The position numbers and the translations under genes are program-made. Below, piece by piece: positions 31,433-40,559 of a stretch of DNA of 47,738 nucleotides. Source of the stretch: an uncultured Clostridium sp. (lineage in GTDB: Bacteria; Bacillota; Clostridia; TANB77; CAG-508); the NCBI GenBank assembly GCA_946496115.1, contig CAMMFK010000001.1, forward strand, positions 1 to 47,738, given 5' to 3'. Position 1 is the stretch's first letter. Each line of letters starts with the position of its first letter. Under the pieces are notes generated by a model. The model had not been told where the DNA came from and ran no database searches. It saw only the letters and a list, made by a program, of their open reading frames with translations.

Positions 31433-32330
31433 TTTGCTTTTCAGCCTTTCTGTTTGCCCATTTTTCTTTCATTTTGTTAATTTTACTAACTCTTTGTTCT
31501 GAGCCAAATTTAGCAGTAACCAAATTTTTGATTAAAATACGTTTAAGTGCATCTTCTTTAACATCTGCAATTAAAGTTCCGTCTTTTGCAATTGATATTT
31601 TTCCAGTCTCTTCTGAAACTACTACTGCAATTGCGTCAGACTCTTTAGATATACCTATTGCTGCTCTATGTCTTGTGCCTAATTCTCTTGCAATATCTTT
31701 ATCATCTGCGAGTGGCAATATACAAGCTGCTGCTGTTATTTTATTATTGCTTATTACTACTGCTCCATCATGAAGTGGTGTTTTTGGAACAAATATATTT
31801 ACTAACATTTGAGGCGATATTTCTGCATCTAGTTTTATACCTGTTTCTATTATATCTTGTATTTTTATATCTCTTTCAAATACTATTAGAGCACCTGTTT
31901 TAGATTTTGCCATTTCTTCTGCTGCAATTACCACTTTGTATATATCTTCTTTTGTTTTATCTCTTAAGCTTTTATCTATTCCAAAAAGTTTTGAAAATGT
32001 ACTAGAGCCTAATTGTTCTATTGCTCTACGTAGTTCTGGTTGAAATATAATAAGTAGTGCAATTACTCCATAATTCATAAATGAAGTTAATATAAAATAT
32101 AATAGTCTTAATTCAAATAAATTACTTAAAACTGTAATAATTACGAGTAAAACAATACCTTTTAATAACTGCCATACTCTTGATTTTTTAGCTACTTTAA
32201 CAAAATAAACTAATAAAAATATAACTATTGTTATATCTAAAACAAAAGTAACAATCTGCCAAGGATGTAATGATAAATCGCTTATATAGTCTGCAAAATC
32301 AAAATTTAAATTTGATAAATTTTCAAACAT
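31407..32330 (-). CDS. cdaA: Diadenylate cyclase CdaA (c-di-AMP synthase)
   Basis: Membrane-bound enzyme making c-di-AMP from two ATP, controlling potassium and osmolyte transport. Three N-terminal helices (about 25-45, 54-73, 77-96) are followed by the DAC domain with catalytic DGA (188-190) and RHR (220-222). The C-terminus is extended by about 35 basic residues. The ATG at 32330 follows AAGGAG; the open frame upstream (to 32402) overlaps the preceding gene and is unused. The partner genes cdaR and glmM, usual next neighbours in Firmicutes, are absent; truA follows instead. Confidence 0.96.
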   Translation of the reverse strand: MFENLSNLNFDFADYISDLSLHPWQIVTFVLDITIVIFLLVYFVKVAKKSRVWQLLKGIVLLVIITVLSNLFELRLLYFILTSFMNYGVIALLIIFQPELRRAIEQLGSSTFSKLFGIDKSLRDKTKEDIYKVVIAAEEMAKSKTGALIVFERDIKIQDIIETGIKLDAEISPQMLVNIFVPKTPLHDGAVVISNNKITAAACILPLADDKDIARELGTRHRAAIGISKESDAIAVVVSEETGKISIAKDGTLIADVKEDALKRILIKNLVTAKFGSEQRVSKINKMKEKWANRKAEKQNEKHKINN

Positions 32331-32341
32331 CTTTTTTCTCC

Positions 32342-32551
32342 TTAATCCATATACCACATTAAGTAAAATATTAGTGTAGCTGATGATGCTAATAATAAGC
32401 AAATTACTATTATTAAAGCCACTAATCTTCCTAAATTTTTCTTAATGTTAAATTTTTTATGTACTCTTTTTTTTGATTTGTTTTGTTCACTTTTTTCTGT
32501 TATAACTTCTTTTTCTTCTATTTTATTCTTCTTTTTCTTGCCCTTTGCCAT
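32342..32551 (-). CDS. Small single-pass membrane protein before cdaA
   Basis: I do not recognise the family. The 69-residue product has a highly basic N-terminal half (MAKGKKKKNKIEEKEVITEK and following) and one membrane helix at about 44-65, ending with YLMWYMD outside. AAGGAATT precedes the ATG, and the stop lies only 11 bases before the cdaA start. It is the first gene behind a consensus promoter, so it is surely transcribed. Its place suggests a role with CdaA, but this is only context. Confidence 0.8.
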   Translation of the reverse strand: MAKGKKKKNKIEEKEVITEKSEQNKSKKRVHKKFNIKKNLGRLVALIIVICLLLASSATLIFYLMWYMD

Positions 32552-32612
32552 TTTTAATTCCTTGTATAATTATTTAGGTTTTTACAGGTCCTATAACCCT
32601 TTATATATTAAA

Positions 32613-32641
32613 ATTATAATTAACTTACACATTATTGTCAA
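32613..32641 (-). promoter_or_regulatory. Promoter of the small protein-cdaA-truA operon
   Basis: On the minus strand TTGACA (32636-32641), 17-bp spacer, TATAAT (32613-32618). Confidence 0.88.
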
Positions 32642-32723
32642 TAATTGATTTCTAAATTTAATTAAGATTGTTCTTAATAGAGAAATTATTACTAAACTGT
32701 AATCTTCTTATTTTAAATTTTGC

Positions 32724-33767
32724 CTAATGAGATAATATTTTTCCACCGCCAAGTACTGTATCTCCGTCATAAAATACAACAGACTGTCCTGGAGTAATAG
32801 CTCTTTGAGGCTCATCAAAAATCACCCTTGCATAACCTCTTGAAATTAATATTAACTTTGCTGTTTTTTCTTCAGCTGCATATCTTATTTTTGCTTTAAC
32901 CTTCATTCCACTTTTTACATCATCAACAAGCCAATTAATGTTTGCTGCCTGTAAACTTTCTTTATATAAATCTTTTTCTTCTCCTACAATAAGTTCATTT
33001 TTTAATTTATTGTAGTCTATTACAAATAATGGTTCTGAATTTGATATACCTAATCCCTTTCTTTGGCCAATAGTATATTTATACAGCCCAGTATGTTTTC
33101 CTAGAACATTTCCTTTTTTATCAACAATATTTCCTTCTTTTGGCTTAAATTTTGCCTTTGTTTCTAAAAACTCTTTATAATCTCCATTTTCTATAAAGCA
33201 AATATCTTCACTGTCTGGCTTATTTGCTACCTCTAGTCCATACTTTGTTGCTATCTCTCTTATTTCTTCTTTAGACTCAAATTTTCCTAACGGAAAAATA
33301 ATATGATCTAATAATTCTTTTCGAATATTATATAAAACATAGCTTTGATCTTTTTTTAAATTCTTTGCTTTTTTTAATACATTAGCATTACGCTTTTCGT
33401 CAAACTCAATATTTGCATAATGTCCAGTAGCTATGTAATCACATTTTAATTCTTTTGCTCTTGTATACATAGCTCCAAATTTCATAAATTTGTTGCACAT
33501 AATACATGGATTAGGAGTATGGCAAACTTTATATTCTACAATAAAATCTTGAATAACAGCTTCTTTGAATTTATTTCTTAAATCTAAAAAAGTAAATGGT
33601 ATTCCTAATTTTTTGCAAACTTTGCTTGCATCAGATGCATTTGATGTGTCTTCTCCCCAAAGTAGCATATTTACACCGATTACATCATATCCTTGCTTTT
33701 TTAGTAAAATGGCTGAAACAGCACTATCTACTCCTCCACTCATTCCTAATAAAATTCTTTTATTCAT
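32724..33767 (-). CDS. mnmA: tRNA-specific 2-thiouridylase MnmA
   Basis: Thiolates U34 of Lys, Glu and Gln tRNAs. The PP-loop SGGVDSAVSA (residues 10-19) binds ATP. TPNPCIMCNKFMKFG carries the nucleophilic Cys91, and SEDICFIENGDY carries the second catalytic Cys. YTIGQRKGLGI is the tRNA-contact motif. The length is 347 residues. AAAGGATT precedes the ATG. The gene is transcribed divergently from ssrA, and a TATAAT lies about 40 bases upstream of the start (with no good -35). Confidence 0.97.
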   Translation of the reverse strand: MNKRILLGMSGGVDSAVSAILLKKQGYDVIGVNMLLWGEDTSNASDASKVCKKLGIPFTFLDLRNKFKEAVIQDFIVEYKVCHTPNPCIMCNKFMKFGAMYTRAKELKCDYIATGHYANIEFDEKRNANVLKKAKNLKKDQSYVLYNIRKELLDHIIFPLGKFESKEEIREIATKYGLEVANKPDSEDICFIENGDYKEFLETKAKFKPKEGNIVDKKGNVLGKHTGLYKYTIGQRKGLGISNSEPLFVIDYNKLKNELIVGEEKDLYKESLQAANINWLVDDVKSGMKVKAKIRYAAEEKTAKLILISRGYARVIFDEPQRAITPGQSVVFYDGDTVLGGGKILSH

Positions 33768-33845
33768 TTTTTAAATCCTTTTTATAAATTTAGCATAATT
33801 ATATCATAAAGTTATTAGGTTTACCATAATTTTTTGTAATTTTAT

Positions 33846-33874
33846 TTGCTATTTTTCATATAATATAGTATAAT
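33846..33874 (+). promoter_or_regulatory. ssrA promoter
   Basis: TTGCTA (33846-33851), 17-bp spacer, TATAAT (33869-33874). It lies about 58 bases before the mature 5' end, leaving a precursor leader. Confidence 0.8.
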
Positions 33875-33931
33875 AATAAGTGTACCCAAATGATACACTT
33901 GTGCAATGTTTTAACTCATAAAAATTTACAT

Positions 33932-34290
33932 GGGGGTGTAAATGGTTTCGACAGTTTTTTAGAAGTATTTATAGCGAGTAGTGGATGGTTGCTTTGGCCA
34001 CTTAAAATCAAGCAAATTAAATATAAAGGCTAACGATAGAGAATTAGCTTACGCTGCTGCTTAAGTAACAGCGTCGTCTTACCCAAGAGCCTACTGCTTG
34101 GAATAAGGCGTCGATTAAAGTAGGAAACGAAGTTGCTTATTCCACTTAAGCAATGGGTAATTTAAATGGATATGAATAAAATGCTTTGTTCATTTGCTAT
34201 TTTATTTAGAATTTTAAAAATGAACTGCACTCGGAGAAGTAAATATGGAAAAATAATTGGACGCGAGTTCAACTCTCGCCACCTCCACCA
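33932..34290 (+). ncRNA. ssrA: Transfer-messenger RNA (tmRNA)
   Basis: Rescues stalled ribosomes by trans-translation with SmpB. The 5' end GGGGGTG pairs with CACCTCC before the encoded ACCA (34287-34290), and TGGTTTCGACAG and GCGAGTTCAACTCTCGC supply the tRNA-like D- and T-arm parts. The tag frame begins at GCT 34029 and ends at TAA 34062-34064, encoding ANDRELAYAAA; the AAA end is a typical degradation signal. The 359-nt length is normal for a one-piece tmRNA. Small open frames through this region are incidental. Confidence 0.98.
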
Positions 34291-34350
34291 ATTAAGCATA
34301 ATTTGTAAAACTTCACATTTAACCATATGCTCAAATATAATTAATATAAA

Positions 34351-34385
34351 AAAAGACATGAGTTTGTTCATGCCTTTTCTTTTTG
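34351..34385. terminator. Terminator behind ssrA
   Basis: AAAAGACATGA (34351-34361) pairs with TCATGCCTTTT (34368-34378) with one mismatch, followed by CTTTTTG on the plus strand; A-runs on the left make it also usable for the convergent gene ending at 34388. Confidence 0.8.
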
Positions 34386-34387
34386 TT

Positions 34388-35590
34388 TTAGAAATGTATA
34401 ATTTCATTATACATTTCAATTGCAAATTTATCTGTCATACCTGATATATAATAAATAATTGATTGAATGTAATCTTCTTTTTTATTAATATCGAAAATTA
34501 TTTTATTTTTCAATTTTTCACGCTTGCCCATGTTCCAATATTTTTCTATCCAACTATAAAAATTATTTAATAAATTAGGATAATATTTAACCATATTCTT
34601 AATTTTATTTGGTGTATTTATTCCATCATAACTATCCTTTAATATATCAAATAATTGGTTTATTACTACCTCAAAATATTTATTAGAAGGATCCATTCTT
34701 TTTGCACCATAAATGTATTTGTAATTAAAAGCCTTGATTTTGTCCATCATCTCTACAGCATTTTTAGATAATTTTATTCCTTCTTTTGGCGAAGAATTTT
34801 CGCAAATATCTGTTACTAGAGTATTTATTATAACTGAATTACTTGTTTTACTAGGAATACCAGTGATGTCTGATAATTCATTTAACATATCCTCTGTTAA
34901 AAAGTTTTCTTCTATGGCATCTTCTATATCTCTACCTAAATAAGATATTTTGTCTGATACTTTTACTATACATGCTTCCCATGTATAAGGAGCATATTCA
35001 TTTGGCTTTGTATAATTATTTAAATCTATTGCTTCGTTCCTTGGCTTTAAACTATTTTCATCAATTTCTCCACAATGAGATATTATACCATCTCTTACCG
35101 CATATGTTAAATTCAAGTTTTGTTTATTTCCATCATAATCATCTAAAAGTTCTATATTATCCACTATATTAAGTCCATTTTGCTCATGCCAAAATGGCTT
35201 TCCTAATTCTCTTTGAGATATACTTGATAAAACTATTTCACCCTTATGACCAAAGGGTCCATGACCTACATCATGTCCACATGCAATGGCTCTAGTTAGT
35301 TCACTATTTAGCCCTAGATAATTAGAAATTGTATAACTTATGGATTCAACATAATTAACATGGTCTATTCTTGTAGAAATATGGTCATTTTCTGGTGAAA
35401 AGAATACTTGTGTTTTGTGCTTTAGCCTATTATATGCATTTGTATGTAAAATTCTATTAAAATCTCTTTCAAAAGGAGAACGTATATCTCCAGCTTTTGA
35501 ATATAATTCATTTTCTCTTTTTACCATTTGACTCCATTTAAAATTGTTTTCACTTGCTGAATACTCTTTAAATAGATATTTATTACTCAT
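34388..35590 (-). CDS. dGTPase-like deoxynucleoside triphosphate triphosphohydrolase
   Basis: HD-domain enzyme expected to hydrolyse dNTPs to nucleoside and triphosphate. N-terminal RSPFERDFNRILHTNAYNRL with KHKTQVF is the dGTPase signature, and GHDVGHGPFGHKGE holds the HD metal ligands. The ATG at 35590 follows AAGGAG and gives 400 residues; an ATG at 35623 lacks a ribosome binding site. The substrate range (dGTP or any dNTP) cannot be told from sequence. The preceding gene ends 43 bases upstream. Confidence 0.9.
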   Translation of the reverse strand: MSNKYLFKEYSASENNFKWSQMVKRENELYSKAGDIRSPFERDFNRILHTNAYNRLKHKTQVFFSPENDHISTRIDHVNYVESISYTISNYLGLNSELTRAIACGHDVGHGPFGHKGEIVLSSISQRELGKPFWHEQNGLNIVDNIELLDDYDGNKQNLNLTYAVRDGIISHCGEIDENSLKPRNEAIDLNNYTKPNEYAPYTWEACIVKVSDKISYLGRDIEDAIEENFLTEDMLNELSDITGIPSKTSNSVIINTLVTDICENSSPKEGIKLSKNAVEMMDKIKAFNYKYIYGAKRMDPSNKYFEVVINQLFDILKDSYDGINTPNKIKNMVKYYPNLLNNFYSWIEKYWNMGKREKLKNKIIFDINKKEDYIQSIIYYISGMTDKFAIEMYNEIIHF

Positions 35591-35633
35591 AAAATTTTCT
35601 CCTTTTTGGTTTGTGACTTTCATAGTGACATTC

Positions 35634-36062
35634 TTATTTGCTACTTGTTTTCTTAAATGCGAAAAACTTACTTATAAAAAAGTTTAATATTACCACTACA
35701 ACAGTTACAATTAATTTAGAAATCATTTGAGGCATAGGTGTTAAAAACAAAAGTGCTCCTCCTATCCATTCTATTATCATTGTAAATGCTCTTCCTGAAA
35801 TAAACTTGGCAAATTCTTTCCATTTTTCTTTTAATGTTTTTGCTTCTGAATGGAATACCAAATCTTTATTTGTAAAATATGCAAATAAAACAGCTGTAAT
35901 TATAGCTATTATGTTTGATAAGTTTTCATTCAAATTTAATAAATCTGTTAATACATAAAAAACTCCTAAATTAATAACTGTTGTTAATACTCCAAAAATT
36001 ATGTAAAATATAATCTCTTTAGTTAATACTTTTCCAATTAATTCAGATATTTTTTCTTTCAT
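35634..36062 (-). CDS. GtrA-family membrane protein
   Basis: Four membrane helices (about 16-36, 46-64, 90-110, 114-134) in 142 residues, with the family-typical FGVLTTVINLGVFYVL and AYFTNKDLVF. GtrA-like proteins are thought to move or assist undecaprenyl-linked sugars in cell-surface polysaccharide synthesis. No glycosyltransferase lies nearby, so the pathway is unknown. GAGAGG precedes the ATG. Confidence 0.9.
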   Translation of the reverse strand: MKEKISELIGKVLTKEIIFYIIFGVLTTVINLGVFYVLTDLLNLNENLSNIIAIITAVLFAYFTNKDLVFHSEAKTLKEKWKEFAKFISGRAFTMIIEWIGGALLFLTPMPQMISKLIVTVVVVILNFFISKFFAFKKTSSK

Positions 36063-36123
36063 TTAATTAACCTCTCTTATTTAGTCCATTTTAGAAATCT
36101 AACCCGTGCCCAACTGAAATAAA

Positions 36124-38721
36124 TTATTTACCATAGTAACTATCTAATAAAATTTGTTTAATTTCGCTTACTAGTGGTACTCTTGGATTTGCTGATGTAC
36201 ATTGGTCTTCAAATGCTCTATCTGCTAAAATATCTACTTTAGCAAGCCATTCTTTTTCATCTATTCCAGCCTCTTTAAATGATTTTGGAATTCCTATATC
36301 TGCTCTAAGCTTATCTACTTCCCTAACCAATGACTCTAATCCTTCATCATCTGTAAATGCTGGGAAGTTCATTCTTCTTGAAATTTCTGCATATTTGTGT
36401 TTTGCAACATAATATTCATATTTGGGGAATGACACAAATTTTGTTGGGTCATCTACTCCATTATATTTGATTACATATGGAAGTAAAATTGCATTTATTC
36501 TTCCATGTGGTAAATGAAATTCAGCACCAATTTTATGTGCCATTGAGTGGCATACACCTAAGAACGCATTTGTAAAAGCCATACCAGCTATTGTACTAGC
36601 GTTGTGCATTTTTTCTCTTGCATATTTGTTACTTCCATCATTGTACGCATCTCTTAAATTTTTAAATACTAATTCTACTGCTTTTTCGGCCAATCCATCT
36701 GTATAATCTGATGCCATATTTGATACATAAGCCTCTAAGGCGTGTGTTAAAACATCCATACCTGTATCTGCAGTGATACTCTTTGGAAGACTCATAACTA
36801 AGTCCGTATCAACAATTGCAACATCAGGTGTTAATTCATAATCTGCTAATGGATATTTTTTGTTTTTCTCTTTATCTGTTATTACAGCAAAAGATGTAAC
36901 TTCTGAACCTGTTCCTGAAGTTGTAGGTATTGCAACCATTTGAGCTTTAGTGCCTAACTTAGGAAATTTATATGTTCTTTTTCTAATATCCATAAATTTA
37001 AGCTTCATACCTTCAATATCTGCATCTGGATGCTCATAAAATAACCACATTCCTTTTGCTGCGTCTATAGGGCTACCACCACCAAGTGCAATAATAACAT
37101 CTGGCCTAAAGTTATTCATCATTTCAACACCCTTTTTTATAGTTTCAAAAGATGGGTCTGATTCTACCTCTGCAAATATTTGTGAATGCACATATTTTTC
37201 TCGTTTTCTTAAATAGTATAAAACTTTATCTACATATCCTAATTTAACCATTCCTTCATCTGTTACTATGAAGGCTTTAGAAATGTCAGGCATTTTTTCT
37301 AAATACCCAAGTGAACCTGCTTCAAAATATATTTTATTTGGAATTTTAAACCATTGCATATTAACTCTCCTTTTTGCTACTCTTTTAATATTTATTAAAT
37401 TAACACTTGAAACATTTGATGTTGTTGAATTTCCTCCAAATGTTCCACATCCAAGTGTAAGTGAAGGCATATTTGTGTTGTATATATCTCCAATTGCACC
37501 ATGAGTAGATGGTGAGTTCACTATAATTCTTCCAACTTTAACTTTCTTTGAAAATTCTTGAATAACATTCTCATCTTCTGAATGAATTACTGCTGAATGT
37601 CCCATTCCACCAAATTCAATTAGCTTTTCTGCTAAATCAATACCTTCTTTAGAATCTTTAACTACATAATATGCTAGAACTGGACTTAATTTTTCCTTAG
37701 AGAATGGATATTCAATTCCTACTCCATTTTCTTTTAAAACTAATACTTTTGTTTCTTTTGGTACTTCTATATCTGCCATTTTTGCAATAAAATATGGAGA
37801 TTTGCCAACTACAAAACTATTAAGTTTATCTTCATCAAACATTTTCTCTCTTAATCTTTTTGTTTCATCGGCATTTAAGAAATAACATCCCGCTTCTTTC
37901 ATAAGTTTTTCAAATTCTTCATGAATTTCCTTATCTACAATTACAGATTGTTCAGATGCACAAATCATACCATTATCAAAAGATTTAGACATAACTAAAT
38001 CATTTACTGAAGTTTTTAATTTTGCTGATTTTTCAATATAGCAAGGAACATTTCCAGGACCAACTCCAAGTGCTGGTTTTCCGCATGAATAAGCAGCTTT
38101 AACCATTCCTGTTCCACCTGTTGCAAGAATCAAATTAACATCCGGATGATTCATAAGCATATTAGTTGCTGTTATAGATGGCTTTTCAATCCATAAAATA
38201 CAATCTTTAGGTGCTCCAGCAGATATTGCTGCATCTCTAACAATCTCCGCTGCACGAGTACTACATTTTTGAGCACTTGGATGGAATCCAAATATTATAA
38301 CATTTCTAGTTTTTGCTGAAATAAGTGATTTAAACATAACTGTTGATGTTGGGTTTGTTACTGGTGTTACACCTGCAATTATTCCAACTGGTTCAGCAAT
38401 TTCTTCATATCCTTCTTCTTCATTTTGGCTAACTATACCAACTGTTTTATCATATTTTATACTGTGATAAATATATTCTGTTGCAAACATATTCTTAGTT
38501 ATTTTATCTTCATATATTCCTCTATCTGTTTCTTCAACAGCTAGTTTTGCAAGTTCCATGTGATGTTCTTCACCAGCCATAGACATTGCTTTAACTATTC
38601 TATCAACATCCTCCTCAGATAGTTTCATGTATTCCTCAGATGCTTTTTTAGCTCTTTTTACTAAGTCATCAATCATATTTTTGATTTCTTGTTCTTCTGT
38701 TTTAGTAATTTCTTTTGCCAT
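36124..38721 (-). CDS. adhE: Bifunctional acetaldehyde-CoA / alcohol dehydrogenase AdhE
   Basis: Reduces acetyl-CoA to acetaldehyde and then ethanol, regenerating NAD+ in anaerobic fermentation. The N-terminal aldehyde dehydrogenase half (1 to about 440) has the catalytic Cys in DNGMICASEQ (about residue 250). A linker leads to an iron-type alcohol dehydrogenase half with ALGGGSPIDAAKGMW, PTTSGTGSEVTSFAVI and the iron-site pattern AHKIGAEFHLPHGRINA. The 865-residue length is full. AGGAGGG precedes the ATG, and the promoter at 38743-38771 drives it. It shows that the organism makes ethanol. Confidence 0.98.
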   Translation of the reverse strand: MAKEITKTEEQEIKNMIDDLVKRAKKASEEYMKLSEEDVDRIVKAMSMAGEEHHMELAKLAVEETDRGIYEDKITKNMFATEYIYHSIKYDKTVGIVSQNEEEGYEEIAEPVGIIAGVTPVTNPTSTVMFKSLISAKTRNVIIFGFHPSAQKCSTRAAEIVRDAAISAGAPKDCILWIEKPSITATNMLMNHPDVNLILATGGTGMVKAAYSCGKPALGVGPGNVPCYIEKSAKLKTSVNDLVMSKSFDNGMICASEQSVIVDKEIHEEFEKLMKEAGCYFLNADETKRLREKMFDEDKLNSFVVGKSPYFIAKMADIEVPKETKVLVLKENGVGIEYPFSKEKLSPVLAYYVVKDSKEGIDLAEKLIEFGGMGHSAVIHSEDENVIQEFSKKVKVGRIIVNSPSTHGAIGDIYNTNMPSLTLGCGTFGGNSTTSNVSSVNLINIKRVAKRRVNMQWFKIPNKIYFEAGSLGYLEKMPDISKAFIVTDEGMVKLGYVDKVLYYLRKREKYVHSQIFAEVESDPSFETIKKGVEMMNNFRPDVIIALGGGSPIDAAKGMWLFYEHPDADIEGMKLKFMDIRKRTYKFPKLGTKAQMVAIPTTSGTGSEVTSFAVITDKEKNKKYPLADYELTPDVAIVDTDLVMSLPKSITADTGMDVLTHALEAYVSNMASDYTDGLAEKAVELVFKNLRDAYNDGSNKYAREKMHNASTIAGMAFTNAFLGVCHSMAHKIGAEFHLPHGRINAILLPYVIKYNGVDDPTKFVSFPKYEYYVAKHKYAEISRRMNFPAFTDDEGLESLVREVDKLRADIGIPKSFKEAGIDEKEWLAKVDILADRAFEDQCTSANPRVPLVSEIKQILLDSYYGK

Positions 38722-38742
38722 AATACCCTCCTTATTAATCGC

Positions 38743-38771
38743 ATTATATATGAAAGAAATGAAAATGTAAA
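38743..38771 (-). promoter_or_regulatory. adhE promoter
   Basis: On the minus strand TTTACA (38766-38771), 17-bp spacer, TATAAT (38743-38748). No clear Rex-type operator was seen beside it. Confidence 0.82.
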
Positions 38772-38832
38772 TGGAAAATATAAATTTGAACTAAAATGAG
38801 CATCTCATCTTTTTTATTTTATTGCAAAAATT

Positions 38833-39762
38833 TTATACATGTTGTAATGATTTTTCTAATTTTGCTATTTTTGCATAGCTCAAACCTGTACATTTTTGTA
38901 TCATTTTTTTATCACATTTTTCTTTTAGCATATTAATCGCTACTTGTGTTATCCCAGATTCACTACCTTCCCTTTTTCCATCCTCAATCATTTCTATTAT
39001 TGTTTGTCTTAACATACTATTCTCTCCTCCTTCATCTTTATTTATTTTCTTTATAACTTCATCTAGTTGCTCATTATTTATAAGTTCTGTTAATGATGAT
39101 CTTATGTAATTTTCTATTATTTCTTTTTCTTCTGCATTTTTTAATGTTTTATAAATTTCTAATATTATTTCATTCATATTATATATTATTTTTCTTTTGT
39201 TTAATCTGTCTAATACTATCACTTTCGAAACTGTTCCTTCTCTTTTTATTAAATCATCGTCACTGTAATAACTTGTGTCTATTACAATGTGTTTTCCTAT
39301 TTTGTTTTTAAAGTCTTTTATACAATCTTTTATTTCTATTGACATTTTTGCATTCCATCGTCTTGTTCCTGTGTATAAAACTATAGTTATAATGCTTGGA
39401 TACTCATATGATTTATTATGCATTTTCTCTTTATCTACTAGTTGTCTTAGCATTTCAAATGTATATTCTTCTGTCCTATATGGCATAGAATAATCTATTA
39501 ATGATTGATGCTCTATTATGATGAATATTTTATGTTCTTTTAATTTTATTATTACATCTGACTCTCTATCTTTTTGTTTTGATGTAACAAATCTTGTGTT
39601 TATATATTCTATTTCTTGTGGTATTATTTTTTCTTTAAAATTTATCTCTTGATTTAAAAATATGGCTAATGCAGTTTTATTCATTAAAACTCCACGAATA
39701 GCTGTATCATGTATATTTCCTTTAGGCTTGGCCTCTTTTGTTATATGCATTTTTTGTTTCAT
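38833..39762 (-). CDS. Rpn-family recombination-promoting nuclease / putative transposase
   Basis: PD-(D/E)XK-type nuclease of the Rpn/PDDEXK transposase family. The N-terminal half carries DTAIRGVLMNK, then KDRESDVIIKL and IFIIIEHQSLIDYSMPYR, with the Asp and Glu-x-Gln of the active site. The C-terminal part is helical and Lys/Glu-rich, with GKREGSESGITQVAINMLKE near the end. The length is 309 residues. AAGGAGG precedes the ATG. Such proteins promote RecA-independent recombination in E. coli and are often mobile. The reading frame is intact. Confidence 0.88.
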   Translation of the reverse strand: MKQKMHITKEAKPKGNIHDTAIRGVLMNKTALAIFLNQEINFKEKIIPQEIEYINTRFVTSKQKDRESDVIIKLKEHKIFIIIEHQSLIDYSMPYRTEEYTFEMLRQLVDKEKMHNKSYEYPSIITIVLYTGTRRWNAKMSIEIKDCIKDFKNKIGKHIVIDTSYYSDDDLIKREGTVSKVIVLDRLNKRKIIYNMNEIILEIYKTLKNAEEKEIIENYIRSSLTELINNEQLDEVIKKINKDEGGENSMLRQTIIEMIEDGKREGSESGITQVAINMLKEKCDKKMIQKCTGLSYAKIAKLEKSLQHV

Positions 39763-39776
39763 TTAATACCTCCTTA

Positions 39777-39805
39777 ATTATACTATTTTAGTGATACTTC
39801 GTCAA
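39777..39805 (-). promoter_or_regulatory. Proximal promoter candidate of the Rpn gene
   Basis: On the minus strand TTGACG (39800-39805), 17-bp spacer, TATAAT (39777-39782). It is so close to the gene that initiation would fall in or next to the AAGGAGG, giving a very short leader; a distal promoter also exists (40042-40070). Confidence 0.55.
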
Positions 39806-40041
39806 GATTTTTGAGCACAATTAATAAACCTAGTTATTTTTTAGAATTACTCAAATATCTTATTTTAACTAGTATATTACCGAATTTAACTAATGCTTTT
39901 ATATAAAAAATTTATTATTCTCTGAATTTATCTTGTGTAGAGTTTAGAAAGCAAATAATTTGAAATAAAATTTAATAGCGCTATTCTTTAAATCTTTGAA
40001 ATTAAAACTTATTAATTATATTCTTAAATACTGTGCTATTA
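39783..40041. other. AT-rich spacer, no gene seen
   Basis: The gap between the Rpn gene and the cassette at 40212 has several AT-rich stretches but no reading frame with a ribosome binding site and no strong hairpin. If the promoter at 40042-40070 is used, this is a 270-nt untranslated leader. Confidence 0.5.
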
Positions 40042-40070
40042 AGTATATTACGTTTTCCAGTTTATGTCAA
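40042..40070 (-). promoter_or_regulatory. Distal promoter facing the Rpn gene
   Basis: On the minus strand TTGACA (40065-40070), 17-bp spacer, TATACT (40042-40047). It is about 270 nt from the Rpn start codon, so it drives either a long leader or an unrecognised small RNA. Confidence 0.7.
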
Positions 40071-40145
40071 TGCGTTTTAATAAAATTGTTGTGCTTTTTC
40101 GTTGACGTTTTACGACAAATTTCGACAAAAGTAAAAGTAAATAAC

Positions 40146-40174
40146 TTTACATATATCTAATATAGTGGTACAAT
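40146..40174 (+). promoter_or_regulatory. Promoter of the orphan gene at 40212
   Basis: TTTACA is followed after 17 bp by TACAAT, ending at about 40174, 38 bases before the start codon. Confidence 0.65.
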
Positions 40175-40211
40175 TAAATATGTAACATTTTTGAAAGAGG
40201 AGGGTTTCTTC

Positions 40212-40514
40212 ATGCCCGCAATAACTCGCCCATCCATCAGAAAACTCGTTACATGCTACAAAGGTGGATATGAATTTCACGTAGTCCATGCAACTGAGCT
40301 TTCTCGGAAACTCTGTAATGACTTTTTAAGAGAATTTATCTATCAGTTTGATGGTCACAACTTTAAACCTGCTCTCAAAAAGGCTTCAGAAATATATCAT
40401 ATCACAGGCATCATCTCGTACGATTGTAACTCGGACGGCAAAAAATCGGACCACAAGAAAACCGAATACAAACTCACCATAGTACCTCTTGGTGATGATG
40501 AGCAACACGCTTGA
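40212..40514 (+). CDS. Orphan small protein of unknown function (100 aa)
   Basis: Not recognised. The ATG at 40212 lies behind AGAGGAGGG, an ideal ribosome binding site; a TTG at 40191 precedes that site and is unlikely. The protein is soluble, mixed alpha/beta in look (YKGGYEFHVVHATELSRKL, NDFLREFIYQFDGHNF, TEYKLTIVPL), without a membrane segment. It has its own promoter, ribosome binding site and an 18-bp terminator, and stands alone on the plus strand. Codons such as CTC, TCG, CGG and ACC and a G+C clearly above the flanks suggest transfer from elsewhere. Confidence 0.75.
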   Translation: MPAITRPSIRKLVTCYKGGYEFHVVHATELSRKLCNDFLREFIYQFDGHNFKPALKKASEIYHITGIISYDCNSDGKKSDHKKTEYKLTIVPLGDDEQHA

Positions 40515-40559
40515 GCAACGAATATTGCTAACACTGCTTTTATTCCTTGCTCATACAAA

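Noticed and set aside
34162..34444. Open frames on both strands over the 3' half of tmRNA
   Set aside because: They overlap the tRNA-like domain of ssrA and lack start signals.
38790..38830. Terminator-like hairpin between adhE and the Rpn gene
   Set aside because: The stem is only 5 bp and the T-run is on the plus strand, where no gene ends; not strong enough to call.
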